Assembly: GCF_003001935.1 (NCBI RefSeq)
Contig: NZ_PVNG01000001.1
Coordinates: forward strand, 186,001 to 250,000
From: Nonomuraea fuscirosea
GTDB taxonomy: Bacteria; Actinomycetota; Actinomycetes; Streptosporangiales; Streptosporangiaceae
Direction: 5' to 3'
Length of the DNA stretch: 64,000 bases
The notes below the pieces were generated by a model. It worked only from the letters and a program-made list of their open reading frames with translations. It searched no databases and was not told the DNA's origin. The position numbers and the translations under genes were made by a program. Every line of letters starts with the position of its first letter. The stretch's first letter is position 1. Positions 27,032 to 36,253 of this stretch are shown in pieces.

Positions 27032-27922
27032 ATGCGTAGACCCCTTGGGGTACTCGCCGCAGCCGTCAGCCTGGCCGCGATCGCCGCACCCGTCAGTGCG
27101 GCCGAGGCCGCAGCGGCGACGGAGGCGGCCCGGTGTCGCGTCAGCGTGCTCAAGCCGAGCGTCAGCGACACCATGAAGATCCAGACTTCGGCCGCCCGCC
27201 GTGGCTGCTTCACCCCGGCGCTGCTGCGCATTCGCATCAACCGGGCCGTCCCCGGTCCCGACCGGGTCGTCAAGAGCGGCGCCACCAGGAAGGGCCGGCT
27301 CACGCTGGCGCTGCCCTGCGTCCCCGGCACCTACTACGCGACCGCCACCGACTACCGCGGCCGCACCGTCAAGTCGAGGGCCGTCAGGCTGGCCTGCACG
27401 CCGGGCAGCGGCGTACCGACGCCTTCCCCGAGCGCGACGTCGCCCGGGACCCCCGTTCCCACGCCGACCCGCACGGCGACCCCCACGCCCACCCGCACGC
27501 CCACCACCCCGCCCCCGGCCTCCGGCGGCGTCGGCTCGGCCGAGGAGAACGAGGTCGTCAGGCTGACCAACGCCGAGCGCGCCAAGGGCGGCTGCTCGGC
27601 GCTCAAGCACGACCCGCAACTGCGTGCCGCGGCCCACGGGCACTCCGCCGACATGGCGGCCAAGAACTACTTCAGCCACACCTCGCAGGACGGGCGCAGC
27701 TTCCTCGACCGGATCAAGGGCGCCGGCTTCACCGGCGGCTCCGGCTGGGCCGAGAACATCGCCGCGGGTCAGCCGAGCCCCGCCTCGGTCGTCCAGGCCT
27801 GGATGAACAGCTCCGGCCACAAGGCGAACATCATGAACTGCAAGTACAACCTCATCGGGGTCGGCGCGGTGAAGGACGGCAAGGGCAAGATCTACTGGAC
27901 CCAGGACTTCGCCGCCCGCTGA
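27032..27922 (+). CDS. Secreted CAP/SCP-domain protein (YkwD type)
   Basis: A 296-residue exported protein. The signal peptide is MRRPLGVLAAAVSLAAIAAP, cut near SAAEA. A Cys-containing beta domain (residues about 40-125) is followed by a Thr/Pro linker of the PTPTRT type (near 130-165). The CAP domain (170-296) shows NAERAKGGCSALKHDPQLRAAAHGHSADMA, FSHTSQDGRS and MNSSGHKANIMNCKYNLIGVGAV, with the conserved His, Glu and metal-site residues. Start ATG 27032 has GGAGG at 27018-27022; the frame is open upstream but has no homology. The cell-surface role of these proteins is poorly known. Confidence 0.87.
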   Translation: MRRPLGVLAAAVSLAAIAAPVSAAEAAAATEAARCRVSVLKPSVSDTMKIQTSAARRGCFTPALLRIRINRAVPGPDRVVKSGATRKGRLTLALPCVPGTYYATATDYRGRTVKSRAVRLACTPGSGVPTPSPSATSPGTPVPTPTRTATPTPTRTPTTPPPASGGVGSAEENEVVRLTNAERAKGGCSALKHDPQLRAAAHGHSADMAAKNYFSHTSQDGRSFLDRIKGAGFTGGSGWAENIAAGQPSPASVVQAWMNSSGHKANIMNCKYNLIGVGAVKDGKGKIYWTQDFAAR

Positions 27923-28096
27923 CGCACAGGGGACGCACGCCGCGCCCGTCCTTCATGTGGACGCGCGCGGACGGCCGGGCTCACCGGCGAGCGCGGACAG
28001 GACCCGGCGGGCGCACAACCGCCGGAACGAGGCGGCACCCTCACCCTGACCCCCGCCGGCGAGCCCGCGCCGTCACGTCAAGACCCGCCAGGTGAG

Positions 28097-28591
28097 TCAC
28101 AGGGAGGCGCGCAGGCGGGCCATCTCCCCGGCGATCGTGGTGACCGTCCAGTGGGCGTTGAGGCCGCTCGGGTTGGGCAGCACCCAGACCCGGACCCCGC
28201 CGACCAGCTCGTCCTGCGGCCCGATGACCGACTTGGGGCGGGCGAAGGCCGTGCGGTAGGCGGAGATGCCGAGGACGGCCAGCACCTTGGGACGCACCCG
28301 CGCCACCTTCGAAGCCAGGTCCGCCCCGCCGCGCGCCAGTTCCTCCCTGGTCAGCTCCGAGGCCTTGGCGCTGGCCCGGGGCACGAGGTTGGTGATGCCC
28401 AGCCCGTACGAGGGCAAAAGGTGCTGCTCGGCCGGGGCGAGCAGGCGCGGCGTGAAGCCGGACAGGTGCAGCGCCGGCCAGAAGCGGTTGCCCGGCCGGG
28501 CGAAGTGGTGGCCGGTGGCCTCGGACATCAGGCCGGGGTTGATGCCGCAGAACAGCACGTCGGGCGAGGGGCCGAGAACGTCGTCGAGCAC
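28097..28591 (-). CDS. mug: Mismatch-specific uracil/thymine DNA glycosylase (Mug)
   Basis: A 164-residue member of the uracil-DNA glycosylase superfamily that removes U or T from G mispairs and ethenocytosine. Motif A reads FCGINPGLMSEATGHHFARP (with the GINPG site), and motif B is NPSGLN near residues 141-146, before HWT. The short length is normal. It is the last gene of a leftward group with the sugar porter, 10 bases downstream of it, and could share its transcript. This DNA repair gene lies beside the RNA-repair pair only through the porter. Confidence 0.87.
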   Translation of the reverse strand: MLDDVLGPSPDVLFCGINPGLMSEATGHHFARPGNRFWPALHLSGFTPRLLAPAEQHLLPSYGLGITNLVPRASAKASELTREELARGGADLASKVARVRPKVLAVLGISAYRTAFARPKSVIGPQDELVGGVRVWVLPNPSGLNAHWTVTTIAGEMARLRASL

Positions 28592-28601
28592 GTGCCGGAG
28601 A

Positions 28602-30002
28602 CTAGCCCATGTCCTCCAGTTTGCGGCCCTTCGTCTCCTTGACCCACTTGCTCACGAAGAGGAACGACAGCAGCGCGAACAGCGCGTAGACGGCGTACGT
28701 GAGCGGCAGGTTCCACTCCGACATGGCCGGGAACGACACGGTGATCAGCCAGTTGGCGATCCACTGGGCCGCGGCCGCGACGCCCAGGGCGGCGGCGCGG
28801 ATGCGGTTGGGGAACATCTCGCCGAGCAGCACCCAGACCACCACGCCCCACGACAGCGCGAAGAACAGCACGAACAGGTTCGCGGCGATGAGGGCTACGG
28901 CACCCTGCGGGCCGGGGAGGGTGACCGGCTCGCCCGCGCCCCCGGCGAAGCTGAACGCCCACGCCGCGGTGGCCAGCGAGATCGCCATGCCGGCCGAGCC
29001 GATCAGGAGCAGCGGCTTGCGTCCGATCCGGTCGACCAGCGAGATCGCGATGAACGTGCCGATGATGTTGATGATCGAGCTGGAGAAGCTGATCAGCAGC
29101 GAGTCGCTCTGGTTGATGCCGACCGACTGCCACAACACGGACGAGTAGTAGAAGATCACGTTGATGCCGACGAACTGCTGGAAGGCCGAGAGCACGATGC
29201 CGATCCACACGATCGGCAGCAGCCCCAGCGCGCTGCCGCGCAGGTCCTTCAGCCCGGGGACCCGTTCGGTGCGCAGCACGTTCTGGATCTCCGAGATGCG
29301 GGAGTCGAGGTCCACGTCGTCGCCCTCGACCTCGGCCAGCACCTGGCGCGCCTGCTGGGTCCGGCCCGCCATGATCAGGTAGCGCGGCGACTCGGGGATG
29401 TTCAGGGCGAACAGCAGATACAGCAGGGCCGGTACGACGCAGGCGCCCAGCATCCACTGCCAGGCCTCAAGGCCGAGCAGCACGTTGTTGACCTTGCCCC
29501 CGGCTAGCTGCGCGATCACATAGTTGACCAGCTGTGACACCGCGATCCCGAGCACGATGGCGAGCTGCTGGAACGATCCCAGCCGCCCCCGGTAGGCGGG
29601 CGGGGCCACCTCGGCGATGTACGCGGGCCCGAGCACCGACGCCATGCCGATCGCGAACCCCGCGACGATCCGCCAGAACGCCAGGTCCCAGACCGCGAAC
29701 GGCAGCATCTGCCCGATCGAGCTGACCGCGAACAGGATCGCCGCCACCTGCATCGAGCGCGTACGCCCCCACCGGTCGGCCAGCCCGCCCCCGACCCAGG
29801 CGCCCAGGGCCGAGCCCAGCAGCGCGATGGCCACCACGAACCCGATCTCGACCGCGCCCACCCGGAAGTGCTGCTGGATGCCGACCACCGCGCCGTTGAT
29901 CACGGAACTGTCGTAGCCGAACAGGAACCCGCCGATCGCGGCCGCCGCCGTGATGAACACGACGTGGCCGAGATGCTCGTTATGGGTGTACTGAGTAGCC
30001 AT
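28602..30002 (-). CDS. Sugar porter family MFS permease
   Basis: A 466-residue major facilitator with twelve membrane helices. Family signatures are GGFLFGYDSSVINGAV in helix 1, GGLADRWGRTRSM between helices 2 and 3, the central loop PESPRYLIMAGR, and the second-half DRIGRKPLLLIGS. The LSAFQQFVGINVIFYYSSVL element in helix 7 fits hexose/polyol-H+ symporters (GalP, XylE, IolT type). The exact sugar is not readable. ATG start at 30002. It sits between pnkp and mug with short gaps (57 and 10 bases), so read-through from the RNA-repair genes is likely. Confidence 0.87.
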   Translation of the reverse strand: MATQYTHNEHLGHVVFITAAAAIGGFLFGYDSSVINGAVVGIQQHFRVGAVEIGFVVAIALLGSALGAWVGGGLADRWGRTRSMQVAAILFAVSSIGQMLPFAVWDLAFWRIVAGFAIGMASVLGPAYIAEVAPPAYRGRLGSFQQLAIVLGIAVSQLVNYVIAQLAGGKVNNVLLGLEAWQWMLGACVVPALLYLLFALNIPESPRYLIMAGRTQQARQVLAEVEGDDVDLDSRISEIQNVLRTERVPGLKDLRGSALGLLPIVWIGIVLSAFQQFVGINVIFYYSSVLWQSVGINQSDSLLISFSSSIINIIGTFIAISLVDRIGRKPLLLIGSAGMAISLATAAWAFSFAGGAGEPVTLPGPQGAVALIAANLFVLFFALSWGVVVWVLLGEMFPNRIRAAALGVAAAAQWIANWLITVSFPAMSEWNLPLTYAVYALFALLSFLFVSKWVKETKGRKLEDMG

Positions 30003-30059
30003 GCCGGTCCTTCCCCTGAATGGTCGGGGAACTACCCTGCGATCACCCTCGTATTCCCG

Positions 30060-32531
30060 TCACAAGCGCGGGTCGACCGGCTCCGATTCCAGCGCCAGCA
30101 CGGCGAAGACCGGTTCGTGCACCCGCCAGCCCGCCTCGCCGTCCGCCAGCCGGGTCAGCGCCTCCAGGCCGAGCGCGTACTCGCGCAGCGCCAGGGAGCG
30201 CTTCTTGCCGAGGAAACGCCGGCGCAGCACGTCGAGCGACTCCGTGTAGTCGGGGCCGTAGATGATGCGCAGGTATTCGCGCCCGCGCACCTTCACCCCC
30301 GGCTGCACCCGGCCGGGCGTGGGCACGGCGGGTTTGACCACCATGCCCTCGCCGCCGGCCGCCGTCAGCTCCTCCCACCAGGCGGTCGCCTCCGCCCGCG
30401 ACTCGGGGGAGCCGAGGGTGACGAAGACGTGCCGGGTCGGGGTGATCAGCGGCGAGTCGAGCAGCGCCAGCGTGGACAGGTGCCAGGCGTGCGGCTCCAG
30501 CGCCGTGGCCCGCCCTTCGCAGGCCAGGATCTGGAACGGCGCCACCCGGATCCCCTCCAGGCCGTCGACCGGCCAGCAGTAACGCGCGTAGGCGTCGCGG
30601 AACAGGGCAGCGTTGGAGGACCGGCGCCGGGTGCGGTCGAGCAGCTCGCTCACACCCAGGCCGCGCCCGGCCGCCGCCTCCAGCGCCGCGACCGCCTCGG
30701 GCAGCGCGGCGCGGGCGGCCGCCCCGACGGAGGCGTACTGCGACCTGATCAGCTCGCCCGCCTTCGCCGACCAGGGCAGCAGCTCGCAGTCGAGCACCAC
30801 CCAGTCGGAGCCCAGCTCCGCCCAGAGCGGCTCGCACGCCTCGCGCAGCCGCTCGACCAGCGGCCCGGTGTCGGCGAAGAACGGCCGCCCGGTACGGGTG
30901 TAGAGGGCGCCCGTGCTCCCGTCGGCCACCCCGAACCTGTCACGCGCCACCTCCGGGGTGCGGCACAGCACGGCCACGGCCCGCGAGCCCATGTGCTTCT
31001 CCTCGCACACGACCTCGCCCACCCCGGCGGCGGAGAGCTCCTCGAACGCCTCGTGCGGGTGCTCCAGGTAGTCGTCGAGCCGGGAGGTCTCCGGCGGGGC
31101 CATGGTCGGCGGCAGGTAGACCAGCCAGCGCGGGTCCACCGCGAAGCGGCTCATGACCTCCAGCGCGGCGGCGGAGTTCTGCTCCATGACCTTGACCGTG
31201 GCGCCGAACCGGGTCTCCACGTGCCGGGTGCCGATCACGTCGCCGATGTCGAGCATGCCGGGGTCGCGAGTCGCGTCGCCGAGCGGCTTGGCCGGCTCGT
31301 ACCACACCTTCTCGGCGGGAACCTGGACGATCTCGCGCTCCGGGTAGCGCAGCGCGGTCAGGTGGCCGCCGAACACGGCGCCGGTGTCGAGGCAGATCGT
31401 GTTGTTGACCCACTCCGGCCTGGTCGTGGGCGTGTGCCCGTAGACGACCATGGCCCGGCCCCGGTATTCGTCGGCCCACGGGTAGCGCACCGGCAGGCCG
31501 TACTCGTCGGTCTCGCCGGTCGTGTCGCCGTACAGGGCGAACGCGCGCACCCGGCCGGAGGCGCGGCCGTGGTAGGCCTCCTTCAGGCCCGCGTGCGCGA
31601 CCACCAGCCGGCCGCCGTCCAGCCGGTAGTGGCTGAGCAGGCCGTCCATGAACGTCCTGGCCCGCTCCACGAACTCGGGCGGCTGCGCGGCGAGCTGGTC
31701 GAGCGACTCCCGCAACCCGTGCGTGACGTTGACCTTGCGGCCGTTGAGCGCGCGCACCAGCTTCTGCTCGTGGTTGCCCGACACGCAGATCGCGGTGCCG
31801 GCCTCGACCATGTCCATGACCAGGCGCAGCACGCCCGGCGAGTCGGGGCCCCGGTCCACCAGATCGCCGACGAACACGGCCGTGCGGCCCGCAGGATGGC
31901 GCGGCAGCGGCCCGTCGAAGCGCCAGCCCAGCTCGCGCAGCAGCGTCTCCAGCTCCGAGCGGCAGCCGTGCACGTCGCCGATGATGTCGAACGGGCCGGT
32001 CAGCTCCGTCCGGTCGGACCACGCCTTCTCGTACGTGATCACCGCCTGGTCGATCTCCTCGGGGCCCCGCAGCACGTGCACCCGGCGGAACCCGTCCCGC
32101 TGGATCTTGCCGAGCGAGCGGCGCAGGTCCTTGCGCTGCCTGATCACCACGCCGCGGCCGAAGTCGCGGTCGGGACGGCCGGCGTTGCGCTCGATCGCCA
32201 CCTCCTCGGGCACGTCGAGGACGATCGCGTCGGCCAGCACGTCGTGGCTCCTGGCCAGGTCGATGAGGCTCTTGCGGGCCTGGTACTGGACGTTGGTCGC
32301 GTCGACCACCGTGAACAGGCCCCTGGCCAGGCGCACGCCGACGATGTGGTGCAGCAGGTCGAACGCCGCCGGGGTGGCCGACTGGTCGTTGACGTCGTCG
32401 GAGACCAGGCCGCGGCAGTAGTCGGAGGAGATGATCTGGGTGGGCTTGAAGTGCCTGCTCGCGAACGTGGACTTGCCGCTGCCGGACACGCCGACGAGCA
32501 CCACGAGGGAGAGCTCAGGAACGCTGATCAC
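30060..32531 (-). CDS. pnkp: Polynucleotide kinase-phosphatase-ligase (RNA repair)
   Basis: An 823-residue trifunctional RNA end-healing and sealing enzyme. The N-terminal kinase has the P-loop GVSGSGKST (14-22). The central metallophosphatase has GDVHGC (185-190), GDLVDRG (222-228), GNHE (252-255) and a later VVAHAGLKEAYHG. The ligase-like C-terminal module has EEKHMGSRA with Lys512 as the expected AMP-accepting lysine. These match bacterial Pnkp, which converts 2',3'-cyclic-phosphate and 5'-OH ends to ligatable ends. It works with Hen1, encoded just upstream; the genes overlap by 17 bases. Length is close to the family norm (about 850). Confidence 0.95.
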   Translation of the reverse strand: MISVPELSLVVLVGVSGSGKSTFASRHFKPTQIISSDYCRGLVSDDVNDQSATPAAFDLLHHIVGVRLARGLFTVVDATNVQYQARKSLIDLARSHDVLADAIVLDVPEEVAIERNAGRPDRDFGRGVVIRQRKDLRRSLGKIQRDGFRRVHVLRGPEEIDQAVITYEKAWSDRTELTGPFDIIGDVHGCRSELETLLRELGWRFDGPLPRHPAGRTAVFVGDLVDRGPDSPGVLRLVMDMVEAGTAICVSGNHEQKLVRALNGRKVNVTHGLRESLDQLAAQPPEFVERARTFMDGLLSHYRLDGGRLVVAHAGLKEAYHGRASGRVRAFALYGDTTGETDEYGLPVRYPWADEYRGRAMVVYGHTPTTRPEWVNNTICLDTGAVFGGHLTALRYPEREIVQVPAEKVWYEPAKPLGDATRDPGMLDIGDVIGTRHVETRFGATVKVMEQNSAAALEVMSRFAVDPRWLVYLPPTMAPPETSRLDDYLEHPHEAFEELSAAGVGEVVCEEKHMGSRAVAVLCRTPEVARDRFGVADGSTGALYTRTGRPFFADTGPLVERLREACEPLWAELGSDWVVLDCELLPWSAKAGELIRSQYASVGAAARAALPEAVAALEAAAGRGLGVSELLDRTRRRSSNAALFRDAYARYCWPVDGLEGIRVAPFQILACEGRATALEPHAWHLSTLALLDSPLITPTRHVFVTLGSPESRAEATAWWEELTAAGGEGMVVKPAVPTPGRVQPGVKVRGREYLRIIYGPDYTESLDVLRRRFLGKKRSLALREYALGLEALTRLADGEAGWRVHEPVFAVLALESEPVDPRL

Positions 32532-34137
32532 GGGTGAACACTCCCATCTGGGTGGGCGGGCCGACCTCGGGGTCGTCGTCGCCGACCGGTTCGAGGGCGA
32601 CCTGGTAGCCGTACCGGTCCGCGACCCGGGCGGCCCAGGCGGCGAACTCGGCCCTGGTCCACTCGAAGCGGTGGTCGGGGTGGCGCAGGCCGGTCAGGAA
32701 CTCGTAGCGGACGTTGTGCTCGATGTTGGGGGTGGTGACGATCACGTGCAGAGGTTTGGCGCGGCCGAACACGACCCGTTCGAGCGCGGGCAGGCGCGGC
32801 GGGTCGACGTGCTCGATCACCTCCATCAGGACGGCGGCGTCGTAGCCGGTCATCCGTTTGTCGGCGTACGTGAGCGCGCCCTGGAAGAGCGTGAGCCGGG
32901 CGCGCTTGGCGTCCGGCATGCGCTCCAGGCGCAGCTTGCGGGCGGCGATGGTGAGCGCCATCGGCGAGACGTCCATGCCGCTGACCTTGGTGAACCTGGG
33001 CCGGGACAGCAGCGCGCCGACCAGCTCGCCCTGGCCGCAGCCGAGGTCGATCACCCTGGACGCGCCGAGCTCCTCCAGCTTGGCCAGCACGGCCTCGCGC
33101 CGCTTGAGGTTGAGCGGCTTCGGCCTGGCCCCGGTCTCACCTTCCTCCCCGGCGGCGGCCCCGGCTTCCTCCCCGGCGGCGGCCCCGGCTTCCTCCCCGG
33201 CGGTGGCCCCGGCTTCCGGTACGGCGGTCTCCGCACTCCCGGACCCGGCCCGCGCGGCGGCGGTGTCGGCGTCCGTGGCGGCGGCTTCGGCTTCGGCGGC
33301 GGCCGCCTCGTCGGAGGCGGTGGCTCCGGCCGGGGCGTCCTCCTCGACCGCGGGCTCCAGCTCCTCCTCCGTCTCGTCGCCCAGCTCGGCCAGCCGCGAC
33401 AGCGCCGTACGCGCGAGGGCCCAGCGCCGGCCGAGGTAGCGCCGGGAGATCAGGCCGCGCTCGGGATGGCCGTGCAGCCACCCCTCGCCCGCCCTGATCA
33501 GCTTGTCGACCTCGTCCTGCGCGATCCAGTAGTGCTTGGCGTCGTCGAGGACCGGCAGCAGCACATAGAGGTGGTTGAGCGCGTCGGACAGAAGCGCGGT
33601 GCCGCGCAGGCTAAGCCCGACATAGCGGGATTCGCCCCATTCGGGGAAGCCCTCGTCCAGCGGCACGGGCCGGGCTTCCACCTCCCAGCCGAGCGGCTCG
33701 AACAGCCGCCGCGCCAGATCGGGGCCGCCCCGGCAGGGCAGCGCGGGCAGGCGCAGCTCCAGCGGCAGCGGCCTGCCGGGCAGCTCGGGCCGGGCCTTGC
33801 AGCGGCCCGCCCGAGCCGTCCTGAACACGTCGGCCAGCGCCACGGACAGCAGCGAGGAGGCCGCGTAGGGGCGGTCGTTGACGTACTGCGACAGGGTGAA
33901 GTCGGGCGAGTTCTTGCCGCGCGACCTGACCAGCGCGATCGGGTCGACCTCCAGCATGAGCGCGGCCGTGCAGCGCTCGTCGCCCGCCTCGGGGTAGAAC
34001 ACCGTGGCCGTGCCGAACGACTGGCCGAACTCCTGCACGCGCTCGGGATGCTTGTGCAGGAGGAATCCGAGGTCGGTCGCGGGCCTGGCGGTGGTCGTGA
34101 TCGTCAGCAGCACGGGCCAAGTCTGCCGTAATGCCAC
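32515..34137 (-). CDS. hen1: 3'-terminal RNA ribose 2'-O-methyltransferase Hen1
   Basis: A 540-residue Mn-dependent SAM methylase that blocks the repaired RNA 3'-terminal ribose against re-cleavage, acting with Pnkp. The N-terminal half (LLTITTTARPATDLGFLLHKHPERVQEF) is the Pnkp-activating domain. The methylase domain shows IDLGCGQGELVGALL (about 360-375) for SAM and EVIEHVDPPRL (about 435-445) with the Glu/His metal ligands. An acidic, Ala-rich linker (about 300-345) joins them and contains a threefold 8-residue repeat. ATG start 34137. It is the first gene of the leftward group, so its promoter probably drives pnkp. Confidence 0.95.
   Translation of the reverse strand: MALRQTWPVLLTITTTARPATDLGFLLHKHPERVQEFGQSFGTATVFYPEAGDERCTAALMLEVDPIALVRSRGKNSPDFTLSQYVNDRPYAASSLLSVALADVFRTARAGRCKARPELPGRPLPLELRLPALPCRGGPDLARRLFEPLGWEVEARPVPLDEGFPEWGESRYVGLSLRGTALLSDALNHLYVLLPVLDDAKHYWIAQDEVDKLIRAGEGWLHGHPERGLISRRYLGRRWALARTALSRLAELGDETEEELEPAVEEDAPAGATASDEAAAAEAEAAATDADTAAARAGSGSAETAVPEAGATAGEEAGAAAGEEAGAAAGEEGETGARPKPLNLKRREAVLAKLEELGASRVIDLGCGQGELVGALLSRPRFTKVSGMDVSPMALTIAARKLRLERMPDAKRARLTLFQGALTYADKRMTGYDAAVLMEVIEHVDPPRLPALERVVFGRAKPLHVIVTTPNIEHNVRYEFLTGLRHPDHRFEWTRAEFAAWAARVADRYGYQVALEPVGDDDPEVGPPTQMGVFTRDQRS
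33142..33213. repeat. Three in-frame 24-bp repeats in the Hen1 linker
   Basis: Units of 24 bases at 33142, 33166 and 33190 read TTCCTCCCCGGCGGCGGCCC on the + strand with one base change in the third. In Hen1 they encode Ala/Gly/Glu octapeptides in the linker between the activator and methylase domains. The period is a multiple of three, so copy number can change without frameshift. Confidence 0.75.
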
Positions 34138-34155
34138 GAAGTGTCCAACCGATTA

Positions 34156-35070
34156 CTACAGGTGCGCGAGCACCTCGGCGGCGATCAGCTCCAGGTGCTC
34201 CATGTCGCCCAGGTCGAGAATCTGCAGGTAGACCCGCTCCGCTCCGAGCTCGGCGAACTTCCCGATCTTCTCCAGCACCTCGGCGGGCGTGCCCGCCAGG
34301 CCGCTCTCGCGCAGCCGGCCCGCGTCCTCGCCGATGGCGGCGGCCCGCCGCTCGACCTCCGCGTCGTCGGCCCCGACCACGGTGGTCTGCGCCACCGACA
34401 GCGTCAGCGTGCGCCCGGTGCTCTCGCACGCCGCGCGCACCCGGTCGAACGCCGCGCCGGTGTCGGCCAGGCCGTGGAACGGCAGGTTGTACTCGTCCGC
34501 GTACGTGGCCGCCAGCCGGGGCGTGCGCTTGGCCCCGAACCCCCCGATGATGATCGGCGGGCGCGGCGACTGCGCCGGCTTGGGCAGCGCGGGCGAGTCG
34601 GCCAGCCGGTAGTACCTGCCCTCGAAGGAGTAGTGCTTCTCCGCCGTCCACAGCCCGGTGATGATCTCCAGCTGCTCCTCGAACCGGCCGAACCGCTCGC
34701 CCACCGGCGGGAACGGGATGCCGTACGCCGCGTGCTCGGCGTCGAACCAGCCGGTGCCGAGGCCCAGCTCCACCCGGCCGCCGCTCATCCGGTCCACCCC
34801 GGCCACGCTGATCGCCAGCGGTCCGGGCAGCCGGAACGTGGCCGGCGTCACCAGCGTGCCCAGGCGGATCCTGGACGTCTCGCGGGCCAGGCCGGCCAGG
34901 GTGATCCAGGCGTCCGACGAGCCGGCGCCGGGGTCGCCGGCGCCGATGCGCGCATAGTGGTCAGAACGGAAGAAAGCGTCGAAACCCAGCCGTTCGGTGG
35001 CCTGGGCGACGGAGAGCAGGTCGTCGTACGTGGCGCCCTGCTGAGGTTCGGTGAAGATCCGCAACTTCAT
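34156..35070 (-). CDS. LLM-class F420-dependent oxidoreductase
   Basis: A 304-residue luciferase-like TIM-barrel protein. It starts MKLRIFTEPQQGATYDDLLS, followed by FDAFFRSDHYARIG, TSRIRLGTLVTPATFRLPG, DRMSGGRVELGLGTGWFDAEH and RPPIIIGGFGAKRTPRLAATYADEYN. This is the pattern of F420-dependent reductases/dehydrogenases of actinobacteria. The substrate is unknown. ATG 35070 was chosen because the seven residues before it are not conserved. It is leftward, just past hen1's start, and divergent from the GH18-like gene. Confidence 0.85.
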   Translation of the reverse strand: MKLRIFTEPQQGATYDDLLSVAQATERLGFDAFFRSDHYARIGAGDPGAGSSDAWITLAGLARETSRIRLGTLVTPATFRLPGPLAISVAGVDRMSGGRVELGLGTGWFDAEHAAYGIPFPPVGERFGRFEEQLEIITGLWTAEKHYSFEGRYYRLADSPALPKPAQSPRPPIIIGGFGAKRTPRLAATYADEYNLPFHGLADTGAAFDRVRAACESTGRTLTLSVAQTTVVGADDAEVERRAAAIGEDAGRLRESGLAGTPAEVLEKIGKFAELGAERVYLQILDLGDMEHLELIAAEVLAHL

Positions 35071-35192
35071 GTGCACATTATCCGCACACAACGGACGCGT
35101 ACCGGAAAAGCCCCACGCGTCGCCACGCGGGGTTGCTAGCGTTCCACCCGCCAGCGCCGTTCCGTAGCCGATCGACCACCTGGGGTGGCCAC

Positions 35193-36209
35193 ATGTCTCG
35201 GCACAAGAGGGAGCCGGGCACGCTCCCCCGCCCGCTCGCCCTGCTCGGGGCCCTTCTGCTCGCCACCGCCACCGCCGTGGCGATCAGGATGCTCCCGGCG
35301 GGCGCGGCCTCGCCGTCCCGCCCGCCCGCCGCGCGCCCACCTGCCACGCCGGCGCCGTTACCGGCCCAGGCCGACGAGCCTCCCGCCGCGTTCGTGGGGT
35401 TCGTCGGCTTTGTGGACCTGACCAGGCAGCCCGCGTTCGACCTGCCCGCCGAGTCCCGCCGCACCGGGGTCCGCCGGTACGCGCTCGGCCACCTCGTCGC
35501 CGGCGGCGACGGCTGCACGCCCCGCTGGAGCGGCGCGGCCGGCCCGCGCACGAGCCCGATGGCGGGCCGGATCGCCAGGCTGAGGGCCATGGGCGGCGAC
35601 GCGGCCCCCGTGCTCGGCGGCCCGGAGGGCCGCGAACTGGCCGCCACCTGCACCAGGCCGGGCGGGCTGAGCGCCGCCTACCGCCGGGTGGTCGGCGCCT
35701 TCGACGCCGCCGAGATCGTCTTCGAGGTCCGCGACAGCGCCGACAGGGCCGCCGTGCTGCGCCGGGCCCGCGCCATCCAGGCCGTGCAGCGCGAACGGCG
35801 GCTCCGGGTCAGCTTCACGCTGCCGCTGCGGCACGACGGGCTCACCCCCGGCGACGTCGCCATGTTGCGCGCCACCCGCCAGGCCGGCGCGGAGGTCGCC
35901 ATCGTCAACCTGCTGGCCCCGATCGAGCCGCGCACCGCCCGGGGCGCCCGCCTGGGCCGCGTGGCCACCGCGGTACGGGCGGCCGGCGCGCAGATCGCGC
36001 GGGCCCAGGGCCTGGCGGAGCCCGGTCACGCCTGGCCGCGCATCGCGCTGACACCCGTGCTGGCGGGCCGGGCCGACTTGAGCGAACTCGACGCCCGCAA
36101 GCTGGCCGCCTACGCCACCCACCACGGGCTGGCCTGGCTCTCGCTGCGCGGGGTCACCCCGGATCCGGACGTGTCACGCATTCTTTGGCGTACCTCGTCC
36201 TATAGATAG
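35193..36209 (+). CDS. Secreted GH18 chitinase-like protein lacking catalytic acids
   Basis: A 338-residue protein with an N-terminal signal/anchor (PLALLGALLLATATAVAIRM, residues 14-33) and a Pro-rich spacer. From residue 66 it follows the actinomycete GH18 barrel: AFVGFVGFVDLTRQP, then GDGCTPRWSG (near 106), RAMGGDAAPVLGG, CTRPGGLSAAYRRVVGAFD, VSFTLPLRHDGLTPGDVAMLRA and AYATHHGLAWLSLRG. At the place of the catalytic DxDxE strand it reads IVFEVR (175-180), so both Asp and the catalytic Glu are missing. It may be a carbohydrate-binding pseudoenzyme. ATG 35193 has GGGGTGG upstream. The comparison is by eye. Confidence 0.55.
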   Translation: MSRHKREPGTLPRPLALLGALLLATATAVAIRMLPAGAASPSRPPAARPPATPAPLPAQADEPPAAFVGFVGFVDLTRQPAFDLPAESRRTGVRRYALGHLVAGGDGCTPRWSGAAGPRTSPMAGRIARLRAMGGDAAPVLGGPEGRELAATCTRPGGLSAAYRRVVGAFDAAEIVFEVRDSADRAAVLRRARAIQAVQRERRLRVSFTLPLRHDGLTPGDVAMLRATRQAGAEVAIVNLLAPIEPRTARGARLGRVATAVRAAGAQIARAQGLAEPGHAWPRIALTPVLAGRADLSELDARKLAAYATHHGLAWLSLRGVTPDPDVSRILWRTSSYR

Positions 36210-36253
36210 GATTCCGCTGACCGGGAAGGATTCAGGCGGCGGGGGAGGGCGTG

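Noticed and set aside
30060..34137. A new toxin-antitoxin or phage-defence island
   Set aside because: Hen1 and Pnkp are a described RNA repair pair; the surrounding genes are a sugar porter, mug and an LLM oxidoreductase, and no toxin, integrase or nuclease is present.
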